From NCBI GenBank assembly GCA_023052935.1, contig CM041298.1, forward strand, positions 64,722,217-64,786,216: a DNA stretch of 64,000 nucleotides. The letters run 5' to 3'. The stretch is from Piezodorus guildinii. Taxonomy: Eukaryota; Arthropoda; Insecta; Hemiptera; Pentatomidae. The position numbers and the translations under genes were made by a program. Every line of letters starts with the position of its first letter. The stretch's first letter is position 1. The notes under the pieces were generated by a model. That model searched no databases, was not told where the DNA came from, and saw only the letters and a program-made list of their open reading frames with translations. This document shows positions 23,174 through 33,559 of this stretch, piece by piece.

Positions 23174-24934
23174 TAGAAAGATAGATAAATAGATATAGAT
23201 ATATATGCTTATAACTCCGTTATTTTCGTTGATGGAGAAAAATATGTAAAGAGTTATAAGATCAGTAAAGCTTTTAAAATAATAATAATAATAATAAAAT
23301 AAAAAATTGATCTATAAATTAAAGCTGCAGATTAAAAGAGTATACTTTTCCCAAAACACGGCTATTTTTGAAGATAATGAAAAATTAAAAAGAATGAATC
23401 TTTGAAATCCAACAAAAAAGAAATTACCTCTCCTCCTTAAATTTGGGTAATTTTTTAATTATTTTTAATTCTATTAGTTACTATTTATACTATATATTCT
23501 ATTAGTTACTATTTTTAATTTCTATTAGTTACTATTACTATTATGTTATTATTTATAATGTACCATCTGTAATTGGGCTAAGGCCTGTTGGTGGACGCTG
23601 CTGTAAAATAAAAAAATTGAGGACCGTTTCAAATTACGTAGGAACGAGATAGCAAATAAAAAAATTTAAAAAAAAATCCTTGTCTACCGTATAAATAAAT
23701 AAATATCTAAACACCAAAATATTTCTGTTGTTAGTGCTCTTTGATAGAGAATTTTCCAAATAAAGAATCACTGAAATCGGTTCGCGAAAAACCTTCAACC
23801 GCGCTCAGGATCAACGAACGAGTTGTGACAATTTTCAACGATTATGTTAAGAATTTAAAATAATATTTTGTAATTGTATGCCTCATTCAACTAGTGTGTT
23901 ATTATAAATTTGAGAGAATAAAATAAGAACTAGCAATAAATAATAACTTTTTTTTCGTTAAGCATAGTGTTAAGGGTAACTAATTGACCGTATTATTATT
24001 ATTACATAAATTTATTGTTTTGTATATATCGTGTGAATGTAGTATGAATGTTGTACGTTATCACTATTAAAAATGTCCTGATTTGGACAGATTGTAATAT
24101 TGCTCAATAAAGTATTGTTTCTCTCTCTAAATTGACCGAAAGGGAAGTTGCGTGTATCGTAGTTACTCTTAACATTAACGCAAGTGTACTAAAACAAAAT
24201 GAAATATTGGTAAGTGAGGCCATGGGATATAGCTAGTGTTCCAATAAATATTTACTTTAATAATTTATCTATATAAGTAGTTGATAAGTAATTATTCAAA
24301 TAAATATTTTGTAATTAAAGATAACTATTCATAAACAAAATAGTCAATAATTTAGAATAAAAAGGTTTGAATGTAAATAAACAGAAATGTAAAGATGTAA
24401 ATTAAGAACCACCATCTGAAAAGCTACAAAAGCAAATATAAGTTAGCTATTAAAGAAGGAATGAAAACTCTATTGGAATAAAAAATACAGAATCCCATAT
24501 TTCTTTGTGCACATTCCGGTGACAAATATTTAATATTCCTACATTTACGAATCATGAATAAAAACCTATTCACTATTCAGGGAATAAATGCGTCGTTAAG
24601 GGGCTTTTGATATAATATAGATTACTGGAATGGCTGCTGGTGACAGATGTTTTGCATGCTATGGGATAATCATTTAGTTCAAGTCCTTAGGGACTTAGAG
24701 CTTTGAAGGAGCTTACTTTTCTCAAGCCTCTCGCAAAGTAAGCGTCCGAAAAAGAATAATCGTTCTACTCTGACAGATAACAATTAATTATCTTTTTAAA
24801 CTTTTTATATACTTTTGTGTTTTTTTATGAGTTATAATTTTGTCGTATTTTTTCAAAATATTCTACAGCAGTCAAATAATTAATAATTTAATCTTCAAAA
24901 ATATAGAATACTAGTCTACTGTTCTCAAGGTTCC
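22015..24934. other. Unassigned AT-rich DNA
   Basis: 2.9 kb without a recognisable gene. It holds a (TA)n tract at 23123-23175, a small tandem array of 'attctattagttactatt' at 23465-23545, and an 'aataaagtattg' context near 24108 that could be the 3' end of a transcript or LINE. The 63-codon frame at 22261 shows no motif. Confidence 0.45.
23123..23175. repeat. (TA)n microsatellite
   Basis: A nearly pure TA tract followed by GATA-like units to about 23210. Confidence 0.95.
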
Positions 24935-24935
24935 C

Positions 24936-24960
24936 CCGGGTTCGATCCCCGGTTGTGGCA
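24936..24960 (+). other. tRNA-like T arm fragment
   Basis: A perfect 5-bp stem (CCGGG / CCCGG) around the 7-nt loop TTCGATC, followed by TTGTGGCA like a tRNA 3' acceptor strand. No matching 5' half is visible within about 80 nt upstream, so this is a truncated tRNA pseudogene or SINE scrap. Confidence 0.55.
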
Positions 24961-25160
24961 GGATTATTTATTCTGTTATAATTACAATATTTGCGTCAAG
25001 GACCTGGTTCCTGCTCTCAAATCTCATAAGTACTGAACCAAAGACCTTTCATAAGTTGTATATTTTGTTTCTTTTTTTGAAATTAAAAATATTAATAAGT
25101 TAAATAGTATTAAGATATGGAGTTACCTTTAGCCAAAGCCTATCCTGGAATAACCATGTA

Positions 25161-25445
25161 GTTTGTTTATTTAACGTTACTTTATGCTACTATGGCTAAT
25201 CGGACGATGCTACAGTGGGAGTCCTAAATTTTGGCTATCCAGGATTTGTTAGGATAGGGATCTTTAACGAGTACCTGATATCGCACAGGCTCGGGACCAC
25301 CTTTTAACGTCCCCTCCGAAGGACGGCGTAAATAAGGATTTTTTACTCCCATTAAAAAATCCTAGGACCACCTGCGGGTTTGAACCCGTGACCTTTAGCA
25401 TGGGAAGCTGTTACGCTAGCCACCTAGCTACAAGTGATCCCCCCT
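25161..25445 (-). mobile_element. tRNA-derived SINE, copy B
   Basis: Same family as copy A, with the B box (GGGTTTGAACCC on plus), the 'cacaggctcgggaccacc' body and the 'gtttatttaacgttac' tail. It is flanked by CCATGTA at 25154-25160 and 25446-25452. Confidence 0.88.
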
Positions 25446-25574
25446 CCATGTATCTGAAATATCCCGAAAATTCCTTTCCATACTCAAACAGCTCTATAGA
25501 TTCCGTGAATCCCTACCTTCAAAAACTCATCAGCTACTTGTTTCCTCTATTATCTTCCTCAACTTTGACTAGGG

Positions 25575-26021
25575 TTGCTGGTGTACGGGAGACTAACTGA
25601 TGAACTGGAAATAAAATTAAAACGTCTAATGATCTATTTTATAAGATTTATTTTCGGAGGCCGTAGACGTGACCAAATGTCTGGCTATTATACAAACATA
25701 AAATGGCTTTATCCTTCTGTACGACGGCAATATTGCCATGGTTCTTATCTATTCCTAACATTAACAAATAGAAAACCTTCCTACATAACTGAGCTCCTTA
25801 CCCTCCGCTCTGATGTCCATTCATTAAATACTAGAATTCAATCACTCAATATTTATACCCCATCACATAAAACTGCAACCTTTCACAAATCGTTTCTCGT
25901 TCTCTCCTCGTCCTTCTGGAATTCTCTGCCCATCTCTATCCGTAAAGCCACCTCTCTTTCTTCCTTCAAACATCAACTCTTCCACTACCTACTTGTATCT
26001 CAATCCTTCGTTCCAGTGTAA
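25575..26021 (+). pseudogene. CR1/Jockey-superfamily ORF2 C-terminus
   Basis: Reads YFIRFIFGGRRRDQM, then SVRRQYCHGSYL, RKPSYITELLTLRS, TATFHKSFLVLSS, FWNSLPISIRKATSLSSFKHQL. This order (IRFIFG-RRD, KPSYL, FxKSF-WNSLP, SFK) is the conserved C-terminal domain after the reverse transcriptase in CR1/Rex1-type LINEs. The catalytic part is absent. The first 25 residues may come from flanking sequence. Confidence 0.75.
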
Positions 26022-26196
26022 ATTAAAATATATGTATATATAAGTGTGTATAAAATTGCAAAGATTTATAGATATATTTAATAGTTGATCTTATACATTT
26101 TATTTTTTAATGTAACCGGACCATAAGGATTTCTTTTTGTTCCTTGCCTTAATTCTAAGTGGACTTTATCACTAAATAAAATTTAAAAAAAAAAAT
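25590..26196 (+). mobile_element. CR1-like LINE 3' end (truncated)
   Basis: Contains the end of a reverse transcriptase ORF (to 26021), a 3' UTR and an A-rich tail near 26185-26196 preceded by AATAAAATTT. The related fragment inserted in the gypsy element (55915-56508) shares the ORF pattern. The 5' limit is uncertain. Confidence 0.72.
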
Positions 26197-26399
26197 CAAA
26201 TAATATATATATGTATATCACGACGTAAGGTTTGTAAATAAATTATGGGTATCCCAAAATCCAATCTGATACATCCTTGAAATCCTGATGCAACGATTAA
26301 TTAGAAAACATACCGAAACTTCCAGTTATCTTCTGGACAAAAGGTTAATGAAACGTCATAGTAATATATGTGCAGTATGCTTTAAATAGATGATTACGG

Positions 26400-26715
26400 C
26401 TTATAGTGAAATTAACCTAATACAAATTCATGAGGCCCCGTGGCCATCTTCTTTTTATTCGCCTCGAGTATAAACAAGAATACCTACTGATGACAAGCAA
26501 CAAAAGAATTGTGCGGGCAGAAAGTTTAGTTTTAGAAGAAGTATATCTATTTCGTGCTGATTATGAAAATAAAATTGGAAATTGCAGTATTAATGAATGA
26601 TTTTATTGGTAACTAAATTAGAAGGAATAAAATTTTTTTAATGTTTCACTGCGAGAGGAATTTGATGGTTTAGTTGAGCTCCATAACACCATACAATAGG
26701 CATGAAAGTGGTGAT
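26400..26715 (-). pseudogene. Old Jockey-like LINE remnant, left of the palindrome
   Basis: Aligns by eye with 1655-1965 ('ctcgtggccgtcttctttt' versus 'cccgtggccatcttctttt', and 'gaggaattcgatggtttag' versus 'gaggaatttgatggtttag'). It is interrupted at 26715 by the polymerase palindrome and continues at 40125-40270. Confidence 0.75.
26710..26715. repeat. Target site duplication, left (GGTGAT)
   Basis: GGTGAT immediately precedes the left terminus AGTAGATG of the palindromic element, and an identical GGTGAT follows the right terminus at 40125-40130. Six base pairs is the length generated by Polinton integrases. Confidence 0.9.
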
Positions 26716-26804
26716 AGTAGATGTAAAATGCCGGTTCTGGCCCAGGGCTTCGGTGCCGAGCTGGCCCACTTTTTTGTGGAGCCAACCAGATTCCAGCATT
26801 TGGT

Positions 26805-27295
26805 CACGTGGTCTATGGCGGGAGATTTGAACTTCAACCACGACCTAACCTTAACAGGGCTTCGGTCCAAGATGGCGGCGCCCATCATTTCCCTCCAAAA
26901 CTGGTAGCCTTTATTGAACGATTGTTCGCGATCGATCTGTCGTTCATGATCTATCTAATCCAACCTAACCTCATATTGTTAATTTTATTTATCGATTAAA
27001 TATTCGATTTCTTTTAAAATATAAACAAAGGAACCTTCTTATCACTATACAATACTAAATAAATAATATATATAAAACTCTGATAGTAGATAAGAGTTGG
27101 GCGAGCTGGCACACCGATTCCTCCATCCCCTCCCCAACCACTCTTAACCACCTATGACGTCATCACGACCTAACCTTAACTACAATGGTTCGCGCCAACA
27201 ACCCAACCTAAACCACTAGGCCACGCCCCTTTTCAGTCACCTGGCCCACAAAGATATAACCTTAACCATTCAGCTACCCACTTTTCAGTCACGTG
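26805..27295. promoter_or_regulatory. Cluster of E-box, YY1-like and CRE-like sites
   Basis: CACGTG at 26805-26810 and 27290-27295, AAGATGGCGGC (the YY1/Pho consensus) at 26869-26879, and the perfect CRE palindrome TGACGTCA at 27155-27162. Mirror copies lie in the right arm at 39545-40035. 'acgacctaaccttaac' also occurs twice (about 26840 and 27166). Whether these act as terminal promoters is inference; motif matches alone are weak evidence. Confidence 0.35.
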
Positions 27296-27371
27296 ACCCC
27301 CCTCTACATTAACCAACCAATCACAGCGCTCCATTTGAGGGTTCCTCTCGGCTAGGTCCGATGGTCTAATT

Positions 27372-27830
27372 GTAAAGTTTACTTTTATGAAACCTCCCTC
27401 ACTGATTCATAACCTTCTCAATGTTTACATTGTCTGAAACCTCCCTTACTGTTACATAACCTTCTCAATGTTTTCATTTTCTGAAACCTTTCTTATTCTC
27501 ACATGGCCTTCCTATTGTTTACATTTTCTGAAACCTTCCCAATGTTTACTTTTTATGTAGCCTTCCTATTGTTAACATTTTTTAAATCTCTTTATTTACT
27601 TTTATTTTATTTCTTTTACCGATGGTAAAATTGTTGTTTACTTTCATGAAACCTCCCTAACTGTTACATAACCTTCCCAATGTTTACATTTTCCACATCC
27701 TTCCTATTGCTTACATTTTCATCAACGTTCCTATTGTTTACATTTTATGAAACCTTCCTAACTGTTACATGACCTTCCTAATGTTCACATTTATTTTAAA
27801 CTTTTTAATGTTTACATCTTCTAAATTTCT
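27372..27830. repeat. Degenerate tandem array in left arm
   Basis: About ten units of roughly 45-50 bp built on 'gaaacctccct.actgttacataaccttc.caatgtttacattttct', with shortened units. The array is broken by 'tttatttacttttatttt' blocks at about 27590 and 27830. Its mirror is at 39010-39468. Confidence 0.85.
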
Positions 27831-27834
27831 TTAT

Positions 27835-29672
27835 TTACTTTTATTTTCTATTCACATAGTCGTAGTGCACACTCACCTTCTAAAGAATCCGCAAGAGCGC
27901 AGCACCCACTCTACTTCATAATGTGTCCACCAGAGTGCATCTCTCCGGAATTTTTTATGTTATCTTTCCAATAATATTTTATACTTTTTTTAAGTAAGTT
28001 TTTCCAGCCGCCATTTTGTTTTGAGGAAGCAACCATTGCAATAATTTAAACAGGTATGAACATGTACAAACAGGGTTGAATCATGTTTAAGCATGTTGAT
28101 AAGTGAATAGGGTTCCTTAAGCTTAAACGTAAACATGGACTTTGAACCTTCTTGGTGGCTTAAATATAAACATCGTAATAGTGCTTCCTAATCCTATACA
28201 GCATTGAACTCTGATCCTTAATCCTACATTTTAAGTTGCGATAAAAAGATCCTTAAGCTTTTAAACTTTGAACGATTAACCTCTTAAGTATCAATATTGA
28301 TAATGCGCTTCTTAGAATTATGGGCCGTCAATGGTTAATCCCTAATAACTTAATCGTAAACAAGCTCAATTTAAGACGTAAACATTAACTTTGTGATGAG
28401 AATTTCTTAGTGTATAAATAAACAATAATATAAAACTTTTACCTACTTCGGACGGAAATTTATTTTGTTTAAACATAATACTTTCAGCATTTTTAATTGT
28501 TTTCTCACCTTATCACTCCATATTGTACCATTTCCAGGCATTATTTACTAATAATTAACTGTTTTGCTATGGAAATGCAATTTTGCGATGTCTTCGGGAC
28601 CGTTCGGCTATTCCCGGTCATCTTCGGTCTTCTACCTAACTTCGCTATAATCCGGAGTTATATCTAAAGAAATAAACAATGATAACGTTAATTCCATCGA
28701 AACAACTTCCTTATCTTCTCTGCATCTCTTGATAAAGTATAAACAATATTATATTCTAGTAAAATAATATAGTACATCGTAAACATTTTGTTCATTTTCG
28801 TTAAAAGTATTATTAGTAAACAAAGTGTTGTACCTTTTTTAGTTCGGCGTTAAGCCTTAAGCCTCTTCACCACGTCAAGGTAAAGGTACATCGAAGAGGT
28901 TTTTATTTAATTTACAACGTGATTTTTACAATAAAAATGTGTACAAATTAAACGAAAAAATAAAGTTTATTGAATATCAGAATTCATAAAATATAATTTC
29001 TAACACAATCAAGAATTAAATTAAATTTATGCTTATGGCGAATAAAATCATCTCTTTTTTTGGTTATGTATAATCACATTGAAATTTAATTTTTCACCTG
29101 ATGGCATAAACGAAATATTTGCTGTTGAGATGGTCGGCAAGGTGCGGTAATGACTATTTAATCTTCAATAAATTAACAACACCATATACTTTATCATTTT
29201 TTTTCTTTATGTATTTGAAAGAGAAATATGAGCATCGAAATTATTCTGCAGGGTTATTCTATTCACCTCACATTCACTCACACATTCAGGTTTAGAGGCT
29301 GTTAGACCATGCCATTGACCTTCATTCAGGGTTTATAGGTGTTCAAACCGTGACAGTGACCCCTTTCATTCATGGTGAATAGATTTAAACAAATTTTTAT
29401 TTACCCATACAGACAAAACCTTTGTTTGATACTCTGTACATTTCTCTTTCGAGACATTATGATAAATGCAATGGCTGCCTTGCTGAGATGGCTTTATTAA
29501 TTTAAAGACCACCAAAATATTCCAAATTCATTAGTGAACAAACATATTGCCACACCATGAACCATCATTTTTATTATTTGTTACCTTAGTTTTTTTGTTT
29601 GTTTTTTCAGCCCAAAGACAAAAATGGTAAATTCGCTTTTTGTGTCTTATTATTTCAAAAAAAATCCTTATA
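27835..29672. other. Non-coding outer part of left arm
   Basis: No ORF above 60 codons and no integrase- or ATPase-like sequence. It contains a second YY1-like GCCGCCATTTTG at 28007-28018 and several 'cttaagc..aaac' near-repeats at 28080-28390. The mirror is at 37168-39005. Confidence 0.6.
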
Positions 29673-32645
29673 TTATTTCAATTCATTTAAGTTATAATGA
29701 CCATAGGCCAAAGTATTGATTCCGTCTACTAGTATGTGTCTTTTATCATCAAAAGGAGACAGAGAAACCTTATTTATTTCGGAACTAAAAATATTATGCA
29801 GCTTAGATTGTATCATCCTCATTGGCGTATGCATAATTTCCTTTTTAAATAATACATTTTCATAATCCTCAAAACTTATATATTGTTTTAATGAGGCTGT
29901 TTTTACGCCTTTAGCTCGCTTTTTTACATCGTTTTCTGTCATAACAGCGTACATTTTCGCTCTTAATCCCACATATTTTAAAATTATTTTTGAATTGAGC
30001 TCATCTTTAAACTTTCCTAACTTCTTTTTATTTTTATTGGAATAACATAAATGTGTTTCAGGATAGTCTGAGAAATCAAAATATTGATTCATTTTTTTCA
30101 TATCTTCATAGACATCATCTGTTAAGACTCTATAGATAAAGGAATCTGTATTGGTATACATCATCTTCAAGTTTTTTCCAGTATATGTTTTCATCATTAT
30201 GTCATAATGAAATTGATACATTACAGTTTTTGATAAGTCTAAAATGCACATTCCTATGTATATAGGTTTATTAAACAAGACTTTCGATTTTCCCATGTGA
30301 ACAGCCACTATATTCTCATTGTAGATTGTACGGTCAATGAAATTTGGTTTAGCAACAAGTTTCATCAACTTTTTACTGTCAGTTACTAGTTGAATATTCT
30401 GGCGGTTCCGGATATTTTCCATCGTTTTGCCGAAGACTGCATTGTTAAGCAACTTATAAAAATCTTTTTCAAAATCATTGGATGCTCCTTTCCTTAGCTC
30501 TGTATTGTATTCTATATACGATCGTAACCATGGTGCTTGTTTAAACTTTAGAACACGGTGAATTTTTTCCAAATTTAGCCCATGCTGTAGAGCTTGAATC
30601 AAATTCTTATAATGTAAGACGTAGCGATATCTTTTTCCAAAATGTGTTATTAATTTTTTCGAATTAGATTTTTCTCCTGGTGGTATCATCGCTTCAGGTA
30701 AGAACGGTAAATCATCATGGAAATGGTGAAGTTCTTGAGGATAACTGATGTCAATTTCAAATATGTAACCAATTTCGTCATCATCCTTAAGCTCGGATAT
30801 GATTATACGTTCCGGATTTTTAACCCATTCAAATCCTCCGTATGGTAAATTCATGCTCATCGCTTGTCCATAAAGATTATTAGCATCTAAATAAACTATA
30901 TAACTGGATTCTTCGTTTGGATTAAAATTACTCATGTACTTATTATTCGCTTCTGCATACCTGTGGGATACCTGGCACAAACCTCCTCGAATACCATGTT
31001 CTATCATTAGAATCATATCATAATCCTGTAAGAGCTCTATATTCATTTTTGTATATTTTAACATAGCGTCGAAGGTCAAACCAGGAACGGTAAAATAATG
31101 AGCTGGATCAAGTTTATGGGTCTTCATCATGACGTTTCGGAAAGACTCGAAGACGTCACAAAGTAGTAGAACACCACTTTTAACGTAAAAATCAGCATAT
31201 TCACCCAAAGATTTACATTTAAAGTGTTCCCATATGTTTTGAGCATGTCTATAATCTTCTGCGCTGATATCGCTCTCATTCAATTTATTGTAAAAAGCTT
31301 CAATTGGTGGTAACTCTGTTTCATTTAACTTTTCTTCATTATCTAAATAATCGTATGGAAACACACCTTTTCTGGTAACCAATGCTAATTGCTCATCTCT
31401 ATAATATTTCGATGTTTCCTTGAATTTATCCAAAGAAAGAGATTTTACAAGATAGTCCAGGCTTCTCGGCATGAATCTGTAAGAATCTATAAACCTCAGT
31501 TTCAGTTTTCCAACATGCTTTGTAAAAGATATGTATTTTTCTTCACTATTCGGTATTACCTCAACTTCTCCAGGGGTATTTCCCAACTCTCTAACTATAA
31601 AATGTGCGTCATAATTGCTCAAATTGTGCATTATGACGGGTAAAAACGAGGGATTAACGCGTTTTAAATTACAATTATTACAAGAAGCTCCTAAGTAGGT
31701 TCCAGTTAGATGGCAGTGGTCTCTAACTTTTATGTTGTTTTCTTTAAATTCGTCTTGACACATGTAGCATGTTTTAGCTTCAATCCAATCTCCCTCTTCC
31801 TGAGATGAGATCCGCATCGGTTTATTTACTTTGTAAATTTCTTGAATTTTTTTAGCAATATTTGTAATACACTCCATGAAGTGAGAAGCGGCATTGGCTC
31901 CCCTATAAACGTAGGGTTGGTTTATTGGAACATCAACTCCTTCGATTCCTTTAACATATACACAAAATGATATCGGATCGTGCCTCTGATATTTAGTCGT
32001 GTTCTTTGAAAATTCGCTTATAGGAACTAATATCGATTCAAAGTCGGCATAGATCACAAACGGTACTTTGCTTTGTCGCTCCACATTTGAGAATCTGATA
32101 AAGTGATCTTTTATCGGTAGTTCTATTCTTACTGGTTTATTTTCTGAACAATATATCTTATGTTCTTCAAGTTTCCTACAAACTTCTTTTCCAGAAACGA
32201 GGTTGAAGTGTGTAAAACAGCGTTTACATATTGTTAATTTATGTTCATGCTGACTGATTTGATTGATGACCAACCTTTCAAAATTCTTTATGTAAACATA
32301 ATGGGAAGTTTCATCATTAGACACGAGTAAAAGATCGCGGTGGTCTTTCAATTCTGTTTTACAGACTTTTAGAGGGTATATCTTATCTTTTTCATCGAGC
32401 CCATAGACATTGATGGAGATGTTATTTACCTTTTCAAAATTTCTTATCTCACTCAGCGAAGTTGGAAATGAAACGCAAGTAAAGTCATACACATGTTCTA
32501 AATTTTTATACTTAGTAACGCGTTGTGCATCCTTTTTCACAAATTTTGATAAAATTGAATACTTAAAACAGTACATATCATTATTCCGCACATTAATGCA
32601 AGCTTTCTTTGATTCTATAAATGGGGGCGTGGAAGATACGTACAA
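29673..32645 (-). CDS. Protein-primed DNA polymerase B, left copy (headless)
   Basis: 990 codons, same as the right copy apart from three residues (Ile183, Met596, Tyr627 versus Asn, Ile, Asn). Domains: a Cys/His cluster at 140-166, exonuclease motifs YADFE (199-203) and NYDAHF (344-349), an endonuclease VII-like HNH/zinc segment CYMC...DHCHLTG...CNNCN (293-326), exonuclease III-type YVKSGVLLLCD (487-497), polymerase motif A YLDANNLYG (585-593), motif B KLLNNAVFGK (731-740) and motif C YTNTDS (830-835). In motif C the first Asp of the usual DTD is Asn. There is no ATG until codon 24, and the upstream ORF1 is truncated at the hinge, so this copy lacks a start. Likely not expressed as a full protein. 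Confidence 0.9.
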   Translation of the reverse strand: MYVSSTPPFIESKKACINVRNNDMYCFKYSILSKFVKKDAQRVTKYKNLEHVYDFTCVSFPTSLSEIRNFEKVNNISINVYGLDEKDKIYPLKVCKTELKDHRDLLLVSNDETSHYVYIKNFERLVINQISQHEHKLTICKRCFTHFNLVSGKEVCRKLEEHKIYCSENKPVRIELPIKDHFIRFSNVERQSKVPFVIYADFESILVPISEFSKNTTKYQRHDPISFCVYVKGIEGVDVPINQPYVYRGANAASHFMECITNIAKKIQEIYKVNKPMRISSQEEGDWIEAKTCYMCQDEFKENNIKVRDHCHLTGTYLGASCNNCNLKRVNPSFLPVIMHNLSNYDAHFIVRELGNTPGEVEVIPNSEEKYISFTKHVGKLKLRFIDSYRFMPRSLDYLVKSLSLDKFKETSKYYRDEQLALVTRKGVFPYDYLDNEEKLNETELPPIEAFYNKLNESDISAEDYRHAQNIWEHFKCKSLGEYADFYVKSGVLLLCDVFESFRNVMMKTHKLDPAHYFTVPGLTFDAMLKYTKMNIELLQDYDMILMIEHGIRGGLCQVSHRYAEANNKYMSNFNPNEESSYIVYLDANNLYGQAMSMNLPYGGFEWVKNPERIIISELKDDDEIGYIFEIDISYPQELHHFHDDLPFLPEAMIPPGEKSNSKKLITHFGKRYRYVLHYKNLIQALQHGLNLEKIHRVLKFKQAPWLRSYIEYNTELRKGASNDFEKDFYKLLNNAVFGKTMENIRNRQNIQLVTDSKKLMKLVAKPNFIDRTIYNENIVAVHMGKSKVLFNKPIYIGMCILDLSKTVMYQFHYDIMMKTYTGKNLKMMYTNTDSFIYRVLTDDVYEDMKKMNQYFDFSDYPETHLCYSNKNKKKLGKFKDELNSKIILKYVGLRAKMYAVMTENDVKKRAKGVKTASLKQYISFEDYENVLFKKEIMHTPMRMIQSKLHNIFSSEINKVSLSPFDDKRHILVDGINTLAYGHYNLNELK

Positions 32646-32941
32646 CCCCTTAGTGGCAAATACTTGTTAATTCTTAATCTGATCCCATCAACTCCACTCA
32701 GCTTCCATCCGCTTTTTTTAAATTGAGATTCCTCAGCTTCAGTTATGATTTTGTTAAAACTTTTATCGATAAATTTACTAAGATCGATACTTTTAAAGAC
32801 ACAATTGTTTCGTGTTTTAAATGCTTTATCCATCTGTTCGCCAACAGAATTTGAAAAAGTGCATTCCAATAGACAATTCACTTTTAAGGCACCATGTTCA
32901 TTTAGTGAATCTCGAATTTTATACACTAAGAGGTTCTTAAC
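32615..32941 (-). pseudogene. ORF1, left copy, 5' truncated
   Basis: Codons 114-221 of ORF1 (compare 33560-34225), beginning at the arm boundary. The zinc-finger half and the ATG are absent. It overlaps the polymerase frame by 31 bp in another phase, exactly as on the right. Confidence 0.88.
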
Positions 32942-33300
32942 TGTTGCTTACCCCCACCACCTCGTGTTTACCCCCACCACCTTCCATTTTACCCCCACTA
33001 CCTGTGTGGGGTGTCCAATAATTTTTCTTAGAACCTCGGCTCTAATTGGACATAACCTCGACTTTTCCTCACATGTGAACCTCTCCGACTCTCTCTGATT
33101 ACTCTTAACCACTTCTGACCATCTCATTCAATCCGTAATTAGAGTGATACCCATAACTTGAGTTGGGTATCCTCGGATACACTACAAGGGCAGGGGGGGA
33201 GAGGGGGTAAAATGGAAGGTGGTGGGGTTAAAATTGAAGGTAGTGGGGGTAAAATGGAAGGTGGTGGGGGTAAACACGAGGTGGTGGGGGTAAGCAACAG
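32941..33300. repeat. Hinge segment bounded by a perfect 63-bp inverted repeat
   Basis: 32941-33003 and 33238-33300 are exact reverse complements (63/63), around a 234-bp centre. The repeats consist of GTGGTGGGGGTAA-type units, and further degenerate units lie at 33195-33237. This inverted repeat is centred at 33120.5, not at the palindrome centre 33420, so it is a separate structure. The G runs suggest possible G-quadruplexes. Confidence 0.93.
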
Positions 33301-33559
33301 CTGATAGTTAAGGAGTTACTTGTCATTTGTATTTACTGTCATTTTAGCTTCAGACTTCAAAGAGAACACATTGATTTGTTGCTGTTGCTGCTATCTGAGT
33401 TTAAAAATATTTCCTAATTTCTTGATGCCATTGACATTTTTCCGTTAATTTTAAACTGGTAGATATTTCTCCATTTGTTCACGGAAGGTAAGTTGTGTGC
33501 ATAAAATAAATTATTAAATTTTATCTCCGTTCAGAAATTTTGAAATTTAACACTTAAAA
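33301..33559 (+). promoter_or_regulatory. Probable 5' region of ORF1 (right copy only)
   Basis: The only sequence upstream of the ORF1 ATG; it has no counterpart on the left. It contains a 'ggtaagttgtgtgc' splice-donor-like site at 33487 and no clear TATA box. Its promoter role is inferred from position only. Confidence 0.35.

Larger units (their letters stand above)
26716..32941 (-). repeat. Left arm of the giant inverted repeat
   Basis: 6226 bp, pairing with 33899-40124 as x and 66840-x. Mismatches seen: three non-synonymous and one synonymous in the polymerase, and two in the outer part (27918 region, cataatg versus cgtaatg; 27865 region, gtagtgc versus gtattgc). The arm stops inside ORF1 at its codon 114. 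Confidence 0.95.
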
